Shown in pieces: positions 23,025-31,062 of a DNA stretch of 36,512 nt (positions are counted from its first letter, which is position 1; the number at the start of each line of letters is the position of its first letter). The notes beneath the pieces were generated by a model. That model was given only the letters and a program-made list of their open reading frames with translations, was not told the DNA's origin and did no database searches. The DNA lies in contig SUYR01000026.1 of the NCBI GenBank assembly GCA_015060335.1, positions 1-36,512 of the forward strand. The letters are read 5' to 3'. Origin of the DNA: Bacteroidales bacterium (lineage in GTDB: Bacteria > Bacteroidota > Bacteroidia > Bacteroidales > UBA932). A program made the position numbers and the translations under genes.

Positions 23025-24047
23025 CTATGGCAATATCGGCTCTATGATAGCTGTCAGCTGATCGTTTTCCAGCAGAAAACCGTCATGTCCGAATTCTGAT
23101 GTGATTTCGTGGTATTTCGCTCCTGGAATGCAGCTTGCTATGTGCTTCTGTTCCTCTACCGGGAAGAGCCTGTCGCTGTCGATACCTATCATCACGCAGT
23201 CAGACTTGATTGTACCCAGAGCAGCTTCAACTCCACCACGGTTCCTTCCGATATTGTTGCTGTCTGCAGAAGCGCATAGATAATAATAGGAATATGCGTC
23301 AAAGCGGTCTGCAAGCTTCTGACCCTGATACCTCTGATACGATCCGGCCTTAGATGAGAAAAGGAAATCCATATCCGGCTCTGTCTGCTTCAGGTTGTAT
23401 CCCTGGTAGCTTCTGTATGAAATGAGGGCGATGCTTCTTGCACATTTCAGACCTGCTTCTCCACCGCTCAGACTTGCGCATTCGCGGAAGGTAGGGTCGG
23501 CTTCGAGTGCCATTCTCATGGATTCGTTATATGCGGTAAGCCAAGCAGTACATTTTACCGAGCATGCGATGCCTATGATTCTCTTGATTACATCAGGCTC
23601 CATTACAGCCCACTCAAGAGACTGGAATCCACCTATCGAGCCTCCGATCATAAGGTCGATGGTCTCAATGCCGAGATGTCTGCGTACAAGATCATTTGCC
23701 TTTACGATGTCTCTTACCGTAATGAGAGGAAAGTCGAAATAGTAGGGCTTCCCTGTGTTGGGGTTGACAGATGACGGACCCGACGAACCGTACGGAGATC
23801 CGAGCATATTGGCACATACGACAAAATATTTCTTTGTATCAAACAGTTTGCCCGGTCCGACGAGCTGTGGCCACCATTCTTCCGGATCGGAATTGGCTGT
23901 CAGGGCATGGCATATCCAGATCACCTTACGGTTGTCCCCTTTCTGCCAGGCTTGCTCGGATGTGTGATATGCCACTTGCAGACCTTCTATGCTACCACCA
24001 GCCTCGAACTCGAAGACTTCGTCGTATATATACTTATGCTTTATCAT
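23025..24047 (-). CDS. metX: Homoserine O-acetyltransferase
   Basis: An alpha/beta-hydrolase-fold enzyme that makes O-acetylhomoserine for MetY. The 340-residue length is typical. Family blocks are KVIWICHALTANSDPEEWW, the VNPNTGKPYYFDFPLITVRDIV segment, nucleophile Ser137 in GGSIGG, a later Asp in GIDSDRLFP and His in EFGHDGF. The frame remains open 117 codons further upstream, but that part resembles no protein and contains the promoter at 24071-24078, so Met 24047 is chosen. An Lrp-type regulator is transcribed divergently 139 bp away and may control it. Confidence 0.93.
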   Translation of the reverse strand: MIKHKYIYDEVFEFEAGGSIEGLQVAYHTSEQAWQKGDNRKVIWICHALTANSDPEEWWPQLVGPGKLFDTKKYFVVCANMLGSPYGSSGPSSVNPNTGKPYYFDFPLITVRDIVKANDLVRRHLGIETIDLMIGGSIGGFQSLEWAVMEPDVIKRIIGIACSVKCTAWLTAYNESMRMALEADPTFRECASLSGGEAGLKCARSIALISYRSYQGYNLKQTEPDMDFLFSSKAGSYQRYQGQKLADRFDAYSYYYLCASADSNNIGRNRGGVEAALGTIKSDCVMIGIDSDRLFPVEEQKHIASCIPGAKYHEITSEFGHDGFLLENDQLTAIIEPILP

Positions 24048-24070
24048 CTGATGATATTTTCTACAACTCG

Positions 24071-24078
24071 CAAATATA
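24071..24078 (-). promoter_or_regulatory. TAnnTTTG promoter of metX
   Basis: TATATTTG on minus, 23 bp before ATG 24047. It excludes the long N-terminal extension. Confidence 0.65.
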
Positions 24079-24157
24079 ACGATTTCCCCAATTAATTGCA
24101 ATTTTATATCTCGGAGGGCTTTGTTCTGAAAAAATGATATAATCAGGAAAATTATTC

Positions 24158-24165
24158 TATTTTTG
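24158..24165 (+). promoter_or_regulatory. TAnnTTTG promoter of the Lrp-type regulator gene
   Basis: TATTTTTG, 21 bp before ATG 24187. The two divergent -7 elements are about 80 bp apart, close enough for one regulator to act on both. Confidence 0.6.
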
Positions 24166-24186
24166 CAATAGTTTATGATTTGTTGT

Positions 24187-24654
24187 ATGGAAACATTGGA
24201 TAGGACCGATATACTTATTCTGCGGGAACTGCAGAAGGATGCCAAGCTTACGACCAAAGAACTTGCAGCAAAGGTGAATCTGTCACCTTCTCCTACATTC
24301 GAAAGACAGAAACGTCTTGAGAGAGAGGGATATATCAGAAAATATGTTGCCGTCGTTGACCCTGTCAAGGTCGGCAACGGCATCATGGTACTCTGCAATG
24401 TGCGTCTGAAACATCACAGCAAGGAGTTCAGCCGGCAGTTTACTTCCGTAATAGCCGGTATTGACGAGGTTGTGGAATGCTTCAACACCTCAGGAGATTA
24501 TGATTATCTGCTGAAGATATATGCACGTGATATGCGTCATTATCAGGAGTTTGTGCTGGGCACCCTCGGCGATATGGACTGTATCGGCTCGCTTCACAGT
24601 GTCTTCGTGATAGGTGAGGTCAAGAATTCGCTATATGTGCCGATTGGCAGATAA
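24187..24654 (+). CDS. Lrp/AsnC family transcriptional regulator
   Basis: A 155-residue protein with an N-terminal winged helix (LDRTDILILRELQKDAKLTTKELAAKVNLSPSPTFERQKRLEREGYI) and a C-terminal RAM effector-binding domain (VVECFNTSGDYDYLLKIYARDMRHYQEFV). Such proteins sense amino acids and often control neighbouring genes. Divergence from metX suggests methionine or a related amino acid as signal, an inference only. Met 24187 was chosen over 24175 because METLDRTD is the usual family opening. Confidence 0.92.
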   Translation: METLDRTDILILRELQKDAKLTTKELAAKVNLSPSPTFERQKRLEREGYIRKYVAVVDPVKVGNGIMVLCNVRLKHHSKEFSRQFTSVIAGIDEVVECFNTSGDYDYLLKIYARDMRHYQEFVLGTLGDMDCIGSLHSVFVIGEVKNSLYVPIGR

Positions 24655-24663
24655 CCCTGTCTG

Positions 24664-26292
24664 CTATGGCAGTCTTGATAGAAGCTCTTCCGTGCTGATG
24701 TAAGATACCTCTTCTTCAGTACGTACAAAGGTGTAGTCAAGGCTCACAGTACGTGTGCCGCCTCCTTTTGCAGGGACTGTCACCTCGTCCTTTTCTACAA
24801 CGTTCTCAAACCATTCTTCGTCAAAGTCAAGGGCAGGATCCATATATACACGTACTATCAGCGGGCAGGAGAATTCGGTCTCAAGAGCATAGAATCCGTA
24901 TCCTGTCTGATACAGAAGGAAACCGAGATACATTATGTCGGTCTTGTCATACATTCCTTCTGTCCTTATGGTTACGCATTTGAGCTGAGGCATGGCCTCT
25001 GCGTCCATTCTCTGGATCCTGAAACGTGAAGGGATATAGATTTCCTTCAGAATATCCTCCTGAGTCGTTGTGAAAGGGTCATAAAAGATATGTGCCGCAT
25101 GTCTTTTCACATATACCTGTACTCCATGCACGCCTTCAATTTCCTGAAGCCTGGACTTGAATGTCATGGCGCTTCCGTAGCATTTTATAGACCTGAGCCC
25201 TTCTACTTCCATGGTCTGCAGATGTGAAACGTCTTCCATCTCCCATTTCATGTCTATGGTCGGTATTTCTGTCTGGTTTCCGACCCATATTCCAAGTGCA
25301 ATGAGGATTATGACCAGAACAGGGGGAACGGCTCTCCATGCCTTGCTTCTTGTAGGCTTTGATGTGCCGAATGTGAGTGCTGCATTATGACATGATGCAA
25401 TACATTCTCCGCAAAGAGTACAGTCCACATGGTTTACTTTTCCGTTGTGGAATGACCTCAGGTCGATATGATAAGGGCAGTTCCTTACGCATACGCCGCA
25501 TTTGTTGCATGGAATCTCATTCTTGGTCACATGGAGAATCTGCAGCGACGGCCTTGAGTTGAATATTTCCAGAAGGTATCCGAGCAGACAGAATGCTCCG
25601 AGAAGGTAGAACCACGGGATATCTGCTCCCAGGATATCTGCCACGAAATATATTGCGAAAAGCCCGAGTATCCATGCCCAGAACTTGAATGAATTGGAAA
25701 TAGCTCCGAGCGGGCAGAGATATCTGCACCAGAACATATCTATGGCAAGGCTTCCCACAATCAGCAGGCATACAGATACGATCGACATCCATAGGGTAAG
25801 CTCGCCCTGAAATCCTGTGGTAATTGCATAATAAGGGTCGATGTTCTTGCAGAACAGTTCGCTGGCTTCCACAGTCATATAGAACACCCAGAACAGAATT
25901 ACATACTTCACAATGCGCAGGGCCTTGTCGGCTACCGAGCCATTGCCTATCTTGATGCTTTTCATTCTGATTTTCGTGCGGAACTTTACAATCAGATCCT
26001 GTATTGTTCCCACCGGACAGATATATCCGCAGAAAAGTTTGCTCAGGAGCATCACTGATGCCAGAAGGACAGCTCCCATCATTATCTGAAGGGATGTCAT
26101 GCTGCATGGGAGGCTGCCATTGGCAAGATATGTCGCCAATGCCTGAAGCCCTCCCATAGGGCAGTAGGCCTCGGGATCGACGGGCTTGGATGATGGAATC
26201 AGACCGGTCAGGAAAGCAACTAATGCAGCGAGGACTCCCCACTGCATTAAGTATTTCGGCCAGTTTTTTATAACTGTGGATCTTTTAGTCAT
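24664..26292 (-). CDS. Membrane polyferredoxin (NapH/CcoG-like) with C-terminal HMA-like domain
   Basis: A 542-residue protein. The N-terminal half has about six membrane helices with the CxxxCP pairs FCGYICPVG and WCRYLCPLG typical of NapH/NosR/RdxA-type electron-transfer proteins. Near residues 262-310 are two 4Fe-4S motifs: CNKCGVCVRNCP, and CTLCGECIASCH, whose usual Pro is His. After another helix (about 325-342) comes a ferredoxin-like fold resembling heavy-metal-associated domains (LRSIKCYGSAMTFKSRLQEI) that lacks the CxxC metal pair. It probably moves electrons across the inner membrane; the partner is unknown. It begins 3 bp after the stop of the C69 dipeptidase gene. Confidence 0.85.
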   Translation of the reverse strand: MTKRSTVIKNWPKYLMQWGVLAALVAFLTGLIPSSKPVDPEAYCPMGGLQALATYLANGSLPCSMTSLQIMMGAVLLASVMLLSKLFCGYICPVGTIQDLIVKFRTKIRMKSIKIGNGSVADKALRIVKYVILFWVFYMTVEASELFCKNIDPYYAITTGFQGELTLWMSIVSVCLLIVGSLAIDMFWCRYLCPLGAISNSFKFWAWILGLFAIYFVADILGADIPWFYLLGAFCLLGYLLEIFNSRPSLQILHVTKNEIPCNKCGVCVRNCPYHIDLRSFHNGKVNHVDCTLCGECIASCHNAALTFGTSKPTRSKAWRAVPPVLVIILIALGIWVGNQTEIPTIDMKWEMEDVSHLQTMEVEGLRSIKCYGSAMTFKSRLQEIEGVHGVQVYVKRHAAHIFYDPFTTTQEDILKEIYIPSRFRIQRMDAEAMPQLKCVTIRTEGMYDKTDIMYLGFLLYQTGYGFYALETEFSCPLIVRVYMDPALDFDEEWFENVVEKDEVTVPAKGGGTRTVSLDYTFVRTEEEVSYISTEELLSRLP

Positions 26293-26295
26293 GTC

Positions 26296-28059
26296 TTATC
26301 TTTCAAGGATGGTGCTTCCGTGGTCTTTTGCTGTGCATTCCTTCCACTTGTCGGTGTAACCGGGCTGAGAAAGCTTTGCAGGAATGCGGTCTGTGTGCTC
26401 GTTTGTTACAAAGCTGCCGTCGGCATTCTGTGTCTTTACATTGCCGTCGATGAACTTGACAAGAAGCAGCTGCTCCAACTCTACCCATTTGTCAAAGATC
26501 TTCTGGGCATTGCTCAATGAGAATTCTGTCAGGTATCTGCGGACAGGAGCGAATCTGTCTGCCACTTTGCGTGCCTTGTCGTTGCGTCCGAGATTCTTGC
26601 GTGGTCTTCCTGCGGCATCATTATAGATTGCGAGGGCCTCCTGGTCGGCCTTTGCTGTCGCTTCCATCATTTCAGCCTCCCATGCGTCGATTGCTGCATC
26701 TACGGTAGGGAACATGATGTTATATGCCTTGTAGCAGGCATTTGCAACGCGGTTAGTCATCCAGAATGCCGAAGTAGGGGAGTATGTGATCATATCTCCG
26801 TTTCCTACGCGGAAGCACTCAGGCACGTCATATGAGCATGCATAGATAGGGGTGAGGTATGAAGTCGCCGCATCGTCGCATCCGAACCAGTTGATTCCTC
26901 CGATTTCATCAGGATACTGGCTACGGACCTGTCCTACAAACCAGAATCCGGTCTGCTGGGTAGCGATGGCCCTTTCATTTATATATTTCTTGCCTTCGTG
27001 CTCGAATCCCATAGGTCTCCAACGATAAGGAAGGGCGTTTCCTCCGGCACCGATATCAGTAGTCATGTCCATAGGGGTGCCTTCATAGTGGTCACGCATC
27101 ACATCCGCCACATCCTTCACTGTGAGTTTGCGTGATGGCTTTACAAAGAGAGGGAATCTCTTGCTTGCGTCATATCCCATTGCATAGTCTATATAGTCAT
27201 ATGCGTCTTTTGTAACCTCGTTGCCGTTCTCGTCCACGAATGTGAATTTTCCGTCGCAGAGGATGTTGAATGCAGACCATGCACGTGCCTCGCAGGCCCT
27301 CATTCCGCTGAAATCAAGCGGTGCATAAGCATCGCAGAAGCTGAAGTCCTTGTCCTCGCCGTTGAAATATCCCTTCTCGCGTGCGAATGAAATCACATCC
27401 GGAGCATAAAGGCAGTTCTCAGGATCATTCTGAGGGAATGTGCTGATGCGTGCCTGGTTTGCATGTGAGCAGATATATCCGTCAGGAATTCTGCGTGCGA
27501 CCCATACGATGCCCTTGTTGTCCGGACCTTTGCCGATGAGTTCCATTATCCATGCCTCGTTCTTGTCGGCAATCGAGAAGGATTCTCCGCTGGAGTAGTA
27601 GCCGTAAGTGTTGGCAAGATCGACGATTACATCTATTGCTTCCCTTGCTGTCTTTGCTCTTTCGAGTGCTACATAAATGAGCGAGCCGTAGTCCATGATT
27701 CCCTTGGGATCTTCCAGCTCAGAACGGCCTCCGAAAGTGGTTTCCGCTATGATCAGCTGATATTCGTTCATGTTTCCCACTCTCTGGTATGTGCGTCCGA
27801 CCTGTGGGATGTTTCCAAGGTATTTGCCTGAGTCCCAGTCTTCTATTCGTCTAAGGTCTCCAGGATTCCATACGCCTGCAGGGGCAAAATAGAGTTCGCC
27901 ATAGAGCAGATGAGAGTCTGCTGCATATGAAATCATGTTGGAGCCGTCCACGCTGGCTCCTTTTGTTACAATTACATTCGTACATGCGTGGCTCTTGATT
28001 CCTCCTGCTGCAAGAAGTGCTGCTGAGAGCAGTAAGATGGCTTTTACAAGTCTTCTCAT
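26296..28059 (-). CDS. C69 family dipeptidase, secreted
   Basis: A 587-residue N-terminal-nucleophile hydrolase of the PepD/C69 family. A signal peptide (1-25, ending KSHA) leads directly to Cys26 in ACTNVIVTKGAS, which becomes the catalytic N-terminal Cys after cleavage. Further family blocks are DGSNMISYAADSH, SGESFSIADKNEAWIMELIGKG and VWVARRIPDGYICSHANQARI. It should act in the periplasm on short peptides. It is the first gene of a two-gene operon with the polyferredoxin; the promoter is at 28130-28137. Confidence 0.92.
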   Translation of the reverse strand: MRRLVKAILLLSAALLAAGGIKSHACTNVIVTKGASVDGSNMISYAADSHLLYGELYFAPAGVWNPGDLRRIEDWDSGKYLGNIPQVGRTYQRVGNMNEYQLIIAETTFGGRSELEDPKGIMDYGSLIYVALERAKTAREAIDVIVDLANTYGYYSSGESFSIADKNEAWIMELIGKGPDNKGIVWVARRIPDGYICSHANQARISTFPQNDPENCLYAPDVISFAREKGYFNGEDKDFSFCDAYAPLDFSGMRACEARAWSAFNILCDGKFTFVDENGNEVTKDAYDYIDYAMGYDASKRFPLFVKPSRKLTVKDVADVMRDHYEGTPMDMTTDIGAGGNALPYRWRPMGFEHEGKKYINERAIATQQTGFWFVGQVRSQYPDEIGGINWFGCDDAATSYLTPIYACSYDVPECFRVGNGDMITYSPTSAFWMTNRVANACYKAYNIMFPTVDAAIDAWEAEMMEATAKADQEALAIYNDAAGRPRKNLGRNDKARKVADRFAPVRRYLTEFSLSNAQKIFDKWVELEQLLLVKFIDGNVKTQNADGSFVTNEHTDRIPAKLSQPGYTDKWKECTAKDHGSTILER

Positions 28060-28082
28060 TTTGTTCTTTTGTTATAATTATT

Positions 28083-28090
28083 TAATTTTG
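28083..28090 (+). promoter_or_regulatory. TAnnTTTG candidate promoter for the gene at 28155
   Basis: TAATTTTG, 64 bp before ATG 28155. It overlaps the 5' leader of the divergent dipeptidase transcript. Confidence 0.4.
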
Positions 28091-28129
28091 TCCGATTTTG
28101 TGTATCTCCCCTTTTTTGAGGGGCGGGTG

Positions 28130-28137
28130 CAAATTTA
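28130..28137 (-). promoter_or_regulatory. TAnnTTTG promoter of the C69 dipeptidase operon
   Basis: TAAATTTG on minus, 70 bp before ATG 28059. The leader would include a CCCCTC...GAGGGG-like hairpin (28107-28123). The two divergent transcripts would overlap by some tens of bases if both motifs are used. Confidence 0.6.
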
Positions 28138-28154
28138 ATAAAAATTACGTACTT

Positions 28155-28556
28155 ATGAAACTTATACGTTTTGCGTTGGCTGTATTGTCTGTCATGACGT
28201 TTTCATTGAGCGCTTCGGCACAGCAGGACAAGGAGATAGACTTTCTCGCCCGTGCTGAGGAGGAGGCTGACAGACTGCAGAGAATTCTCGATCTTGAAGA
28301 CTGGCAGGTATTCTATGTGGACTCCACATTGAAACATGATTATCCTGCAATGATGGCTGACTATGAGAAGCTTCATGCATCCAAGGTGTCGAATACCGCT
28401 CTTTACATAGCTGTTCAGGATAAGTGGATGGAGCAGATAGATGCCACATATAAGAGGATATTCAATCCTCAGCAGTGGCAGCTTTATCTCAAGAGCGGCG
28501 CAGGAAAGGCTCAGAAGGCACGCGAAAAACGCAAAGCTAAGGCAGAGGGACGCTAA
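28155..28556 (+). CDS. Small secreted protein of unknown function
   Basis: A 133-residue protein with a signal peptide (MKLIRFALAVLSVMTFSLSASAQ) and a charged, wholly helical mature part (ARAEEEADRLQRILDLEDWQ ... NPQQWQLYLKSGAGKAQKAREKRKAK). It recalls small periplasmic Spy/CpxP-like helical proteins but shows no diagnostic motif, so that is only a suggestion. The start is the Met at the signal peptide. A nitroreductase gene follows 10 bp after its stop. Confidence 0.75.
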   Translation: MKLIRFALAVLSVMTFSLSASAQQDKEIDFLARAEEEADRLQRILDLEDWQVFYVDSTLKHDYPAMMADYEKLHASKVSNTALYIAVQDKWMEQIDATYKRIFNPQQWQLYLKSGAGKAQKAREKRKAKAEGR

Positions 28557-28566
28557 AATACAGTAT

Positions 28567-29058
28567 ATGGACTTTTTAGAAGTTGTAGAAAAAAGAAAAT
28601 CTGTCAGGAAATATTCGGACAGGCCGGTGGAGAAGGAGCTTCTTGACGCTATCGTGAAGGTGGCTCAGACCGCTCCGTCTTCAAGAAACAGCAAGAGCTC
28701 GGCATTCATGATCGTCGAGGATAAGGATACTCTCGAAGCGCTTTCCCAGATGCGTGATTATGGCGCGTCTCCGTTGAAGAGCGCTCAGGCAGGCATCGTT
28801 GTCATGGGAGACACTTCAAAGACTGACCTTTGGGTGGATAATTGCGCCATTTCTGCCACGTTCATCCAGCTGGCGGTCACTGCAATGGATCTGGTGAGCT
28901 GCTGGATACATATCAACGGACGTCCTTGTCTGAAGGATCAGCCGGACGGAAAGCAGGCAGAGGACTATGTTGCCGGACTTCTCGGCATAAAGGAAGGTCT
29001 TCATCCGTATTGCATCATCGCTATCGGATATCCGGAAGAGGAAATTCCTGAAAAATAA
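28567..29058 (+). CDS. Nitroreductase family protein
   Basis: A 163-residue FMN-dependent oxidoreductase of the short nitroreductase type. The N-terminal RKSVRKYSDRPVEKELL and VAQTAPSSRNSKSSAFMIV carry the FMN phosphate-binding Arg/Ser residues; ATFIQLAVTAMDLVSCWIHI and LGIKEGLHPYCIIAIGYPEE complete the fold. The substrate is unknown. It probably shares a transcript with the small secreted protein. The Met at 28567 is chosen because the preceding frame overlaps the upstream gene. Confidence 0.9.
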   Translation: MDFLEVVEKRKSVRKYSDRPVEKELLDAIVKVAQTAPSSRNSKSSAFMIVEDKDTLEALSQMRDYGASPLKSAQAGIVVMGDTSKTDLWVDNCAISATFIQLAVTAMDLVSCWIHINGRPCLKDQPDGKQAEDYVAGLLGIKEGLHPYCIIAIGYPEEEIPEK

Positions 29059-29059
29059 T

Positions 29060-29067
29060 TACCTTTG
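29060..29067 (+). promoter_or_regulatory. TAnnTTTG promoter of pheS
   Basis: TACCTTTG begins 1 bp after the nitroreductase stop codon, giving a pheS leader of roughly 100 nt. Confidence 0.65.
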
Positions 29068-29075
29068 CACCCCTG

Positions 29076-29152
29076 TCCATGAAAAAGCCTGTTTTCGTGG
29101 ATGGAAAGACGTAAAATGTTGTTGTATCCATGGAAATGCCTGTTTTCGTGGA
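29076..29152 (+). promoter_or_regulatory. pheS leader with duplicated hairpin, period 51 bp
   Basis: TCCATGAAAA...TTTTCGTGGA (29076-29101) is repeated with small changes at 29127-29152. The first copy contains a complete 11-codon frame (29079-29114, MKKPVFVDGKT); the second gives MEMPVFVDKKK, in frame with pheS. The position between promoter and start codon makes control of pheS possible, but the hairpins could also be another doublet of mobile repeats. Confidence 0.55.
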
Positions 29153-29171
29153 CAAAAAGAAAGATATAGGT

Positions 29172-30197
29172 ATGAAAGAAAGGATTGAGGCCTTGATGGC
29201 TGAAATTGAAGCGCTCAGTTGCAAGAGCGAGCAGGAAATTGAAGAGGCACGTGTGCGCCTTCTCGGTAAGAAGGGTTCTGTGACTGCGCTGTTTGAAGAA
29301 TTCAGGACTGTGGCACCGGAACTCAAGAGAGAATATGGTCAGAAACTCAATGTCCTCAAGAATACTGCAGCGGCGAAGATAGAAGCATTGAAGGAAGCTG
29401 CTGCTGAGGCTCCGGCTGCAGGTGCGGCATCATTTGATTATACCATGCCGGGAGATCCTGTAAGCCTGGGATCGCGTCATCCGGTATCCATTGCCCGTGA
29501 AGAGATTGTAAGCATTTTCCGTAAGTTCGGATACGATGTGGCTGAAGGTCCGGAGGTTGAGGATGACTGGCATGTGTTCGAGGCACTCAACTTCCCGCCG
29601 GAACATCCTGCCCGCGAGATGCAGGATACATTCTTCATAAGTGACAGCGACAATCCTGTGCTGCTCAGAACACATACATCATCTGTGCAGGTACGTGCCA
29701 TGGAGAAGATGCCTCTCCCTATCCGAATCGTGTGCCCAGGCCGTGTGTTCCGTAACGAGGCTATCTCTGCACGTGCTCACTGTATCTTCCATCAGGTGGA
29801 AGGACTCTACATCGACGAGAACGTGACATTTGCTGATATGAAGCAGGCTATCCTTCTATTTGCACGCGAGATGTTCGGCGCGCAGAGCCAGATCCGTATG
29901 CGTCCTTCATACTTCCCGTTCACAGAGCCGTCTGCTGAGATCGATGTGAGCTGCAACATCTGTGGAGGAAAGGGATGTAACGTCTGCAAGGGAACAGGCT
30001 GGCTTGAGATCATGGGTTGCGGAATGGTTGACCCTAACGTCCTCGAGGCATCCGGTATCGACAGCAAGAAATACAGCGGATTCGCATTCGGAATGGGTGT
30101 CGAGCGTATAGCAATGCTCAAGTGGCAGGTACGCGACCTGCGTAACTATTTCGAGAACGACCTGCGTTTCCTCAAGGAGTTCGAGACTTCACTCTAA
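29172..30197 (+). CDS. pheS: Phenylalanine-tRNA ligase alpha subunit
   Basis: The catalytic alpha subunit of the alpha2-beta2 enzyme. The 341-residue length is typical. The N-terminal coiled coil (MKERIEALMAEIEALSCKSE) is followed by class II motifs: HPVSIAREEIVSIFRKFGY, motif 2 in GRVFRNEAISARAHCIFHQ, and motif 3 in GFAFGMGVERIAMLKW. The insert CNICGGKGCNVCKGTGW has the zinc-finger-like cysteines common in several phyla. Met 29172 is chosen because the alternative at 29130 lies inside the repeated leader hairpin. The beta subunit gene (pheT) is not in this window. Confidence 0.95.
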   Translation: MKERIEALMAEIEALSCKSEQEIEEARVRLLGKKGSVTALFEEFRTVAPELKREYGQKLNVLKNTAAAKIEALKEAAAEAPAAGAASFDYTMPGDPVSLGSRHPVSIAREEIVSIFRKFGYDVAEGPEVEDDWHVFEALNFPPEHPAREMQDTFFISDSDNPVLLRTHTSSVQVRAMEKMPLPIRIVCPGRVFRNEAISARAHCIFHQVEGLYIDENVTFADMKQAILLFAREMFGAQSQIRMRPSYFPFTEPSAEIDVSCNICGGKGCNVCKGTGWLEIMGCGMVDPNVLEASGIDSKKYSGFAFGMGVERIAMLKWQVRDLRNYFENDLRFLKEFETSL

Positions 30198-30215
30198 CCG
30201 GAAACAAGTATACAA

Positions 30216-30316
30216 AGACGGAACGACGGTCTGTCGTAAAGCGGCATTGGCTCCCGAAAAGGGAAGGGGCCCACGATAGTGGGAAGGACCGCTGACGACA
30301 GACCGTCGTTCCGTCT
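30216..30316. repeat. 101-bp palindromic element with 22-bp perfect outer arms
   Basis: Arms 30216-30237 and 30295-30316 are exact inverted complements (AGACGGAACGACGG...). The stem continues as AGCGG/CCGCT after a small bulge, and inside lie two short hairpins (CTCCC-GAAAA-GGGA and CCCAC-GATA-GTGGG), giving a four-way-junction fold. It fills the gap between convergent pheS and the FMN reductase gene and could serve as a two-way terminator or be a MITE-like element. Confidence 0.9.
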
Positions 30317-30327
30317 CTCTTATAAGT

Positions 30328-30972
30328 CTATCTGATGAAATTAGTCATTATCGGCTTTTCTTTCACCGGATCAGGAATGCCGGCTGCACGTCCCGCCTCA
30401 ATACACCTGAGCAGCCAAGCCATATTTCGTCCAAGTTCGCGCATCACCTGCATGCCTTCCTCATCCTGAAGTACCTGGTCAGGAGTGCTTCCATGTACCA
30501 TATTCCAATACTTCGATGATACCACTGGCATAGATGAGATGGTGAAGTATTTGTTTATCTGGTCGAAAGCTGCAGTGGTACCGCCTCTTCGTGCGCTTAC
30601 TATGCCCGCAGCCGGCTTGTAGCGGAATATCTTGCCTTTCCCGTAAAATGCACGGTCCATGAACGAGGTCAGGGCTCCGGAAAGTGCGGCATAGTGTACA
30701 GGACTTCCGAAGATGAAACCATCAGCCTTCTCCGCCTTGTCAAGGAACTCGTTGACAGGGTCATTCATGAAGCAGCGCAGTGATGCGGGCTCTCCATTAG
30801 GACCCCTCCTGATACATTGTGCGCATCCGAGGCAGCCGGAAATCGGCTTCACTCCCAGCCATATGATTTCTGTTTCTATACCGGAGTTGATGAGCTCCTT
30901 CTCTACCTCTCTGAGAGCCGTGTATGTGCATCCTTCCTTGTGCGGGCTGCCGTTTACTAATAGAACTTTCAT
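30328..30972 (-). CDS. NADPH-dependent FMN reductase / flavodoxin-like oxidoreductase
   Basis: A 214-residue flavodoxin-fold protein. It begins MKVLLVNGSPHKEGCTYTAL (FMN phosphate loop), has a Cys cluster GCLGCAQC near 48-55, and continues GFIFGSPVHYAALSGALTSFMDRAFY and AGIVSARRGGTTAAFDQI as in iron-sulfur flavoprotein-like NAD(P)H:FMN reductases. The Met at 30972 is chosen: the longer frame to 31065 contains the promoter. Substrate unknown. Confidence 0.9.
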   Translation of the reverse strand: MKVLLVNGSPHKEGCTYTALREVEKELINSGIETEIIWLGVKPISGCLGCAQCIRRGPNGEPASLRCFMNDPVNEFLDKAEKADGFIFGSPVHYAALSGALTSFMDRAFYGKGKIFRYKPAAGIVSARRGGTTAAFDQINKYFTISSMPVVSSKYWNMVHGSTPDQVLQDEEGMQVMRELGRNMAWLLRCIEAGRAAGIPDPVKEKPIMTNFIR

Positions 30973-31024
30973 ATTCGTTTGTGTTTGTCTGTTGATTGTC
31001 AGTCGCTTTGACTGTATCCGCTGA

Positions 31025-31032
31025 CAAAGATA
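31025..31032 (-). promoter_or_regulatory. TAnnTTTG promoter of the FMN reductase gene
   Basis: TATCTTTG on minus, 52 bp before ATG 30972. Confidence 0.6.
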
Positions 31033-31062
31033 ATCAAATTTTATGTCAGCACAACCGTCTGT

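Noticed and set aside
21681..23283. Long plus-strand open frames opposite the NCS2 permease and metX
   Set aside because: They are antisense shadows of genes with full-length family matches.
24048..24398. 117-residue N-terminal extension of MetX
   Set aside because: It has no similarity to the family, covers the TAnnTTTG promoter and the divergent regulator start, and the family begins at the chosen Met.
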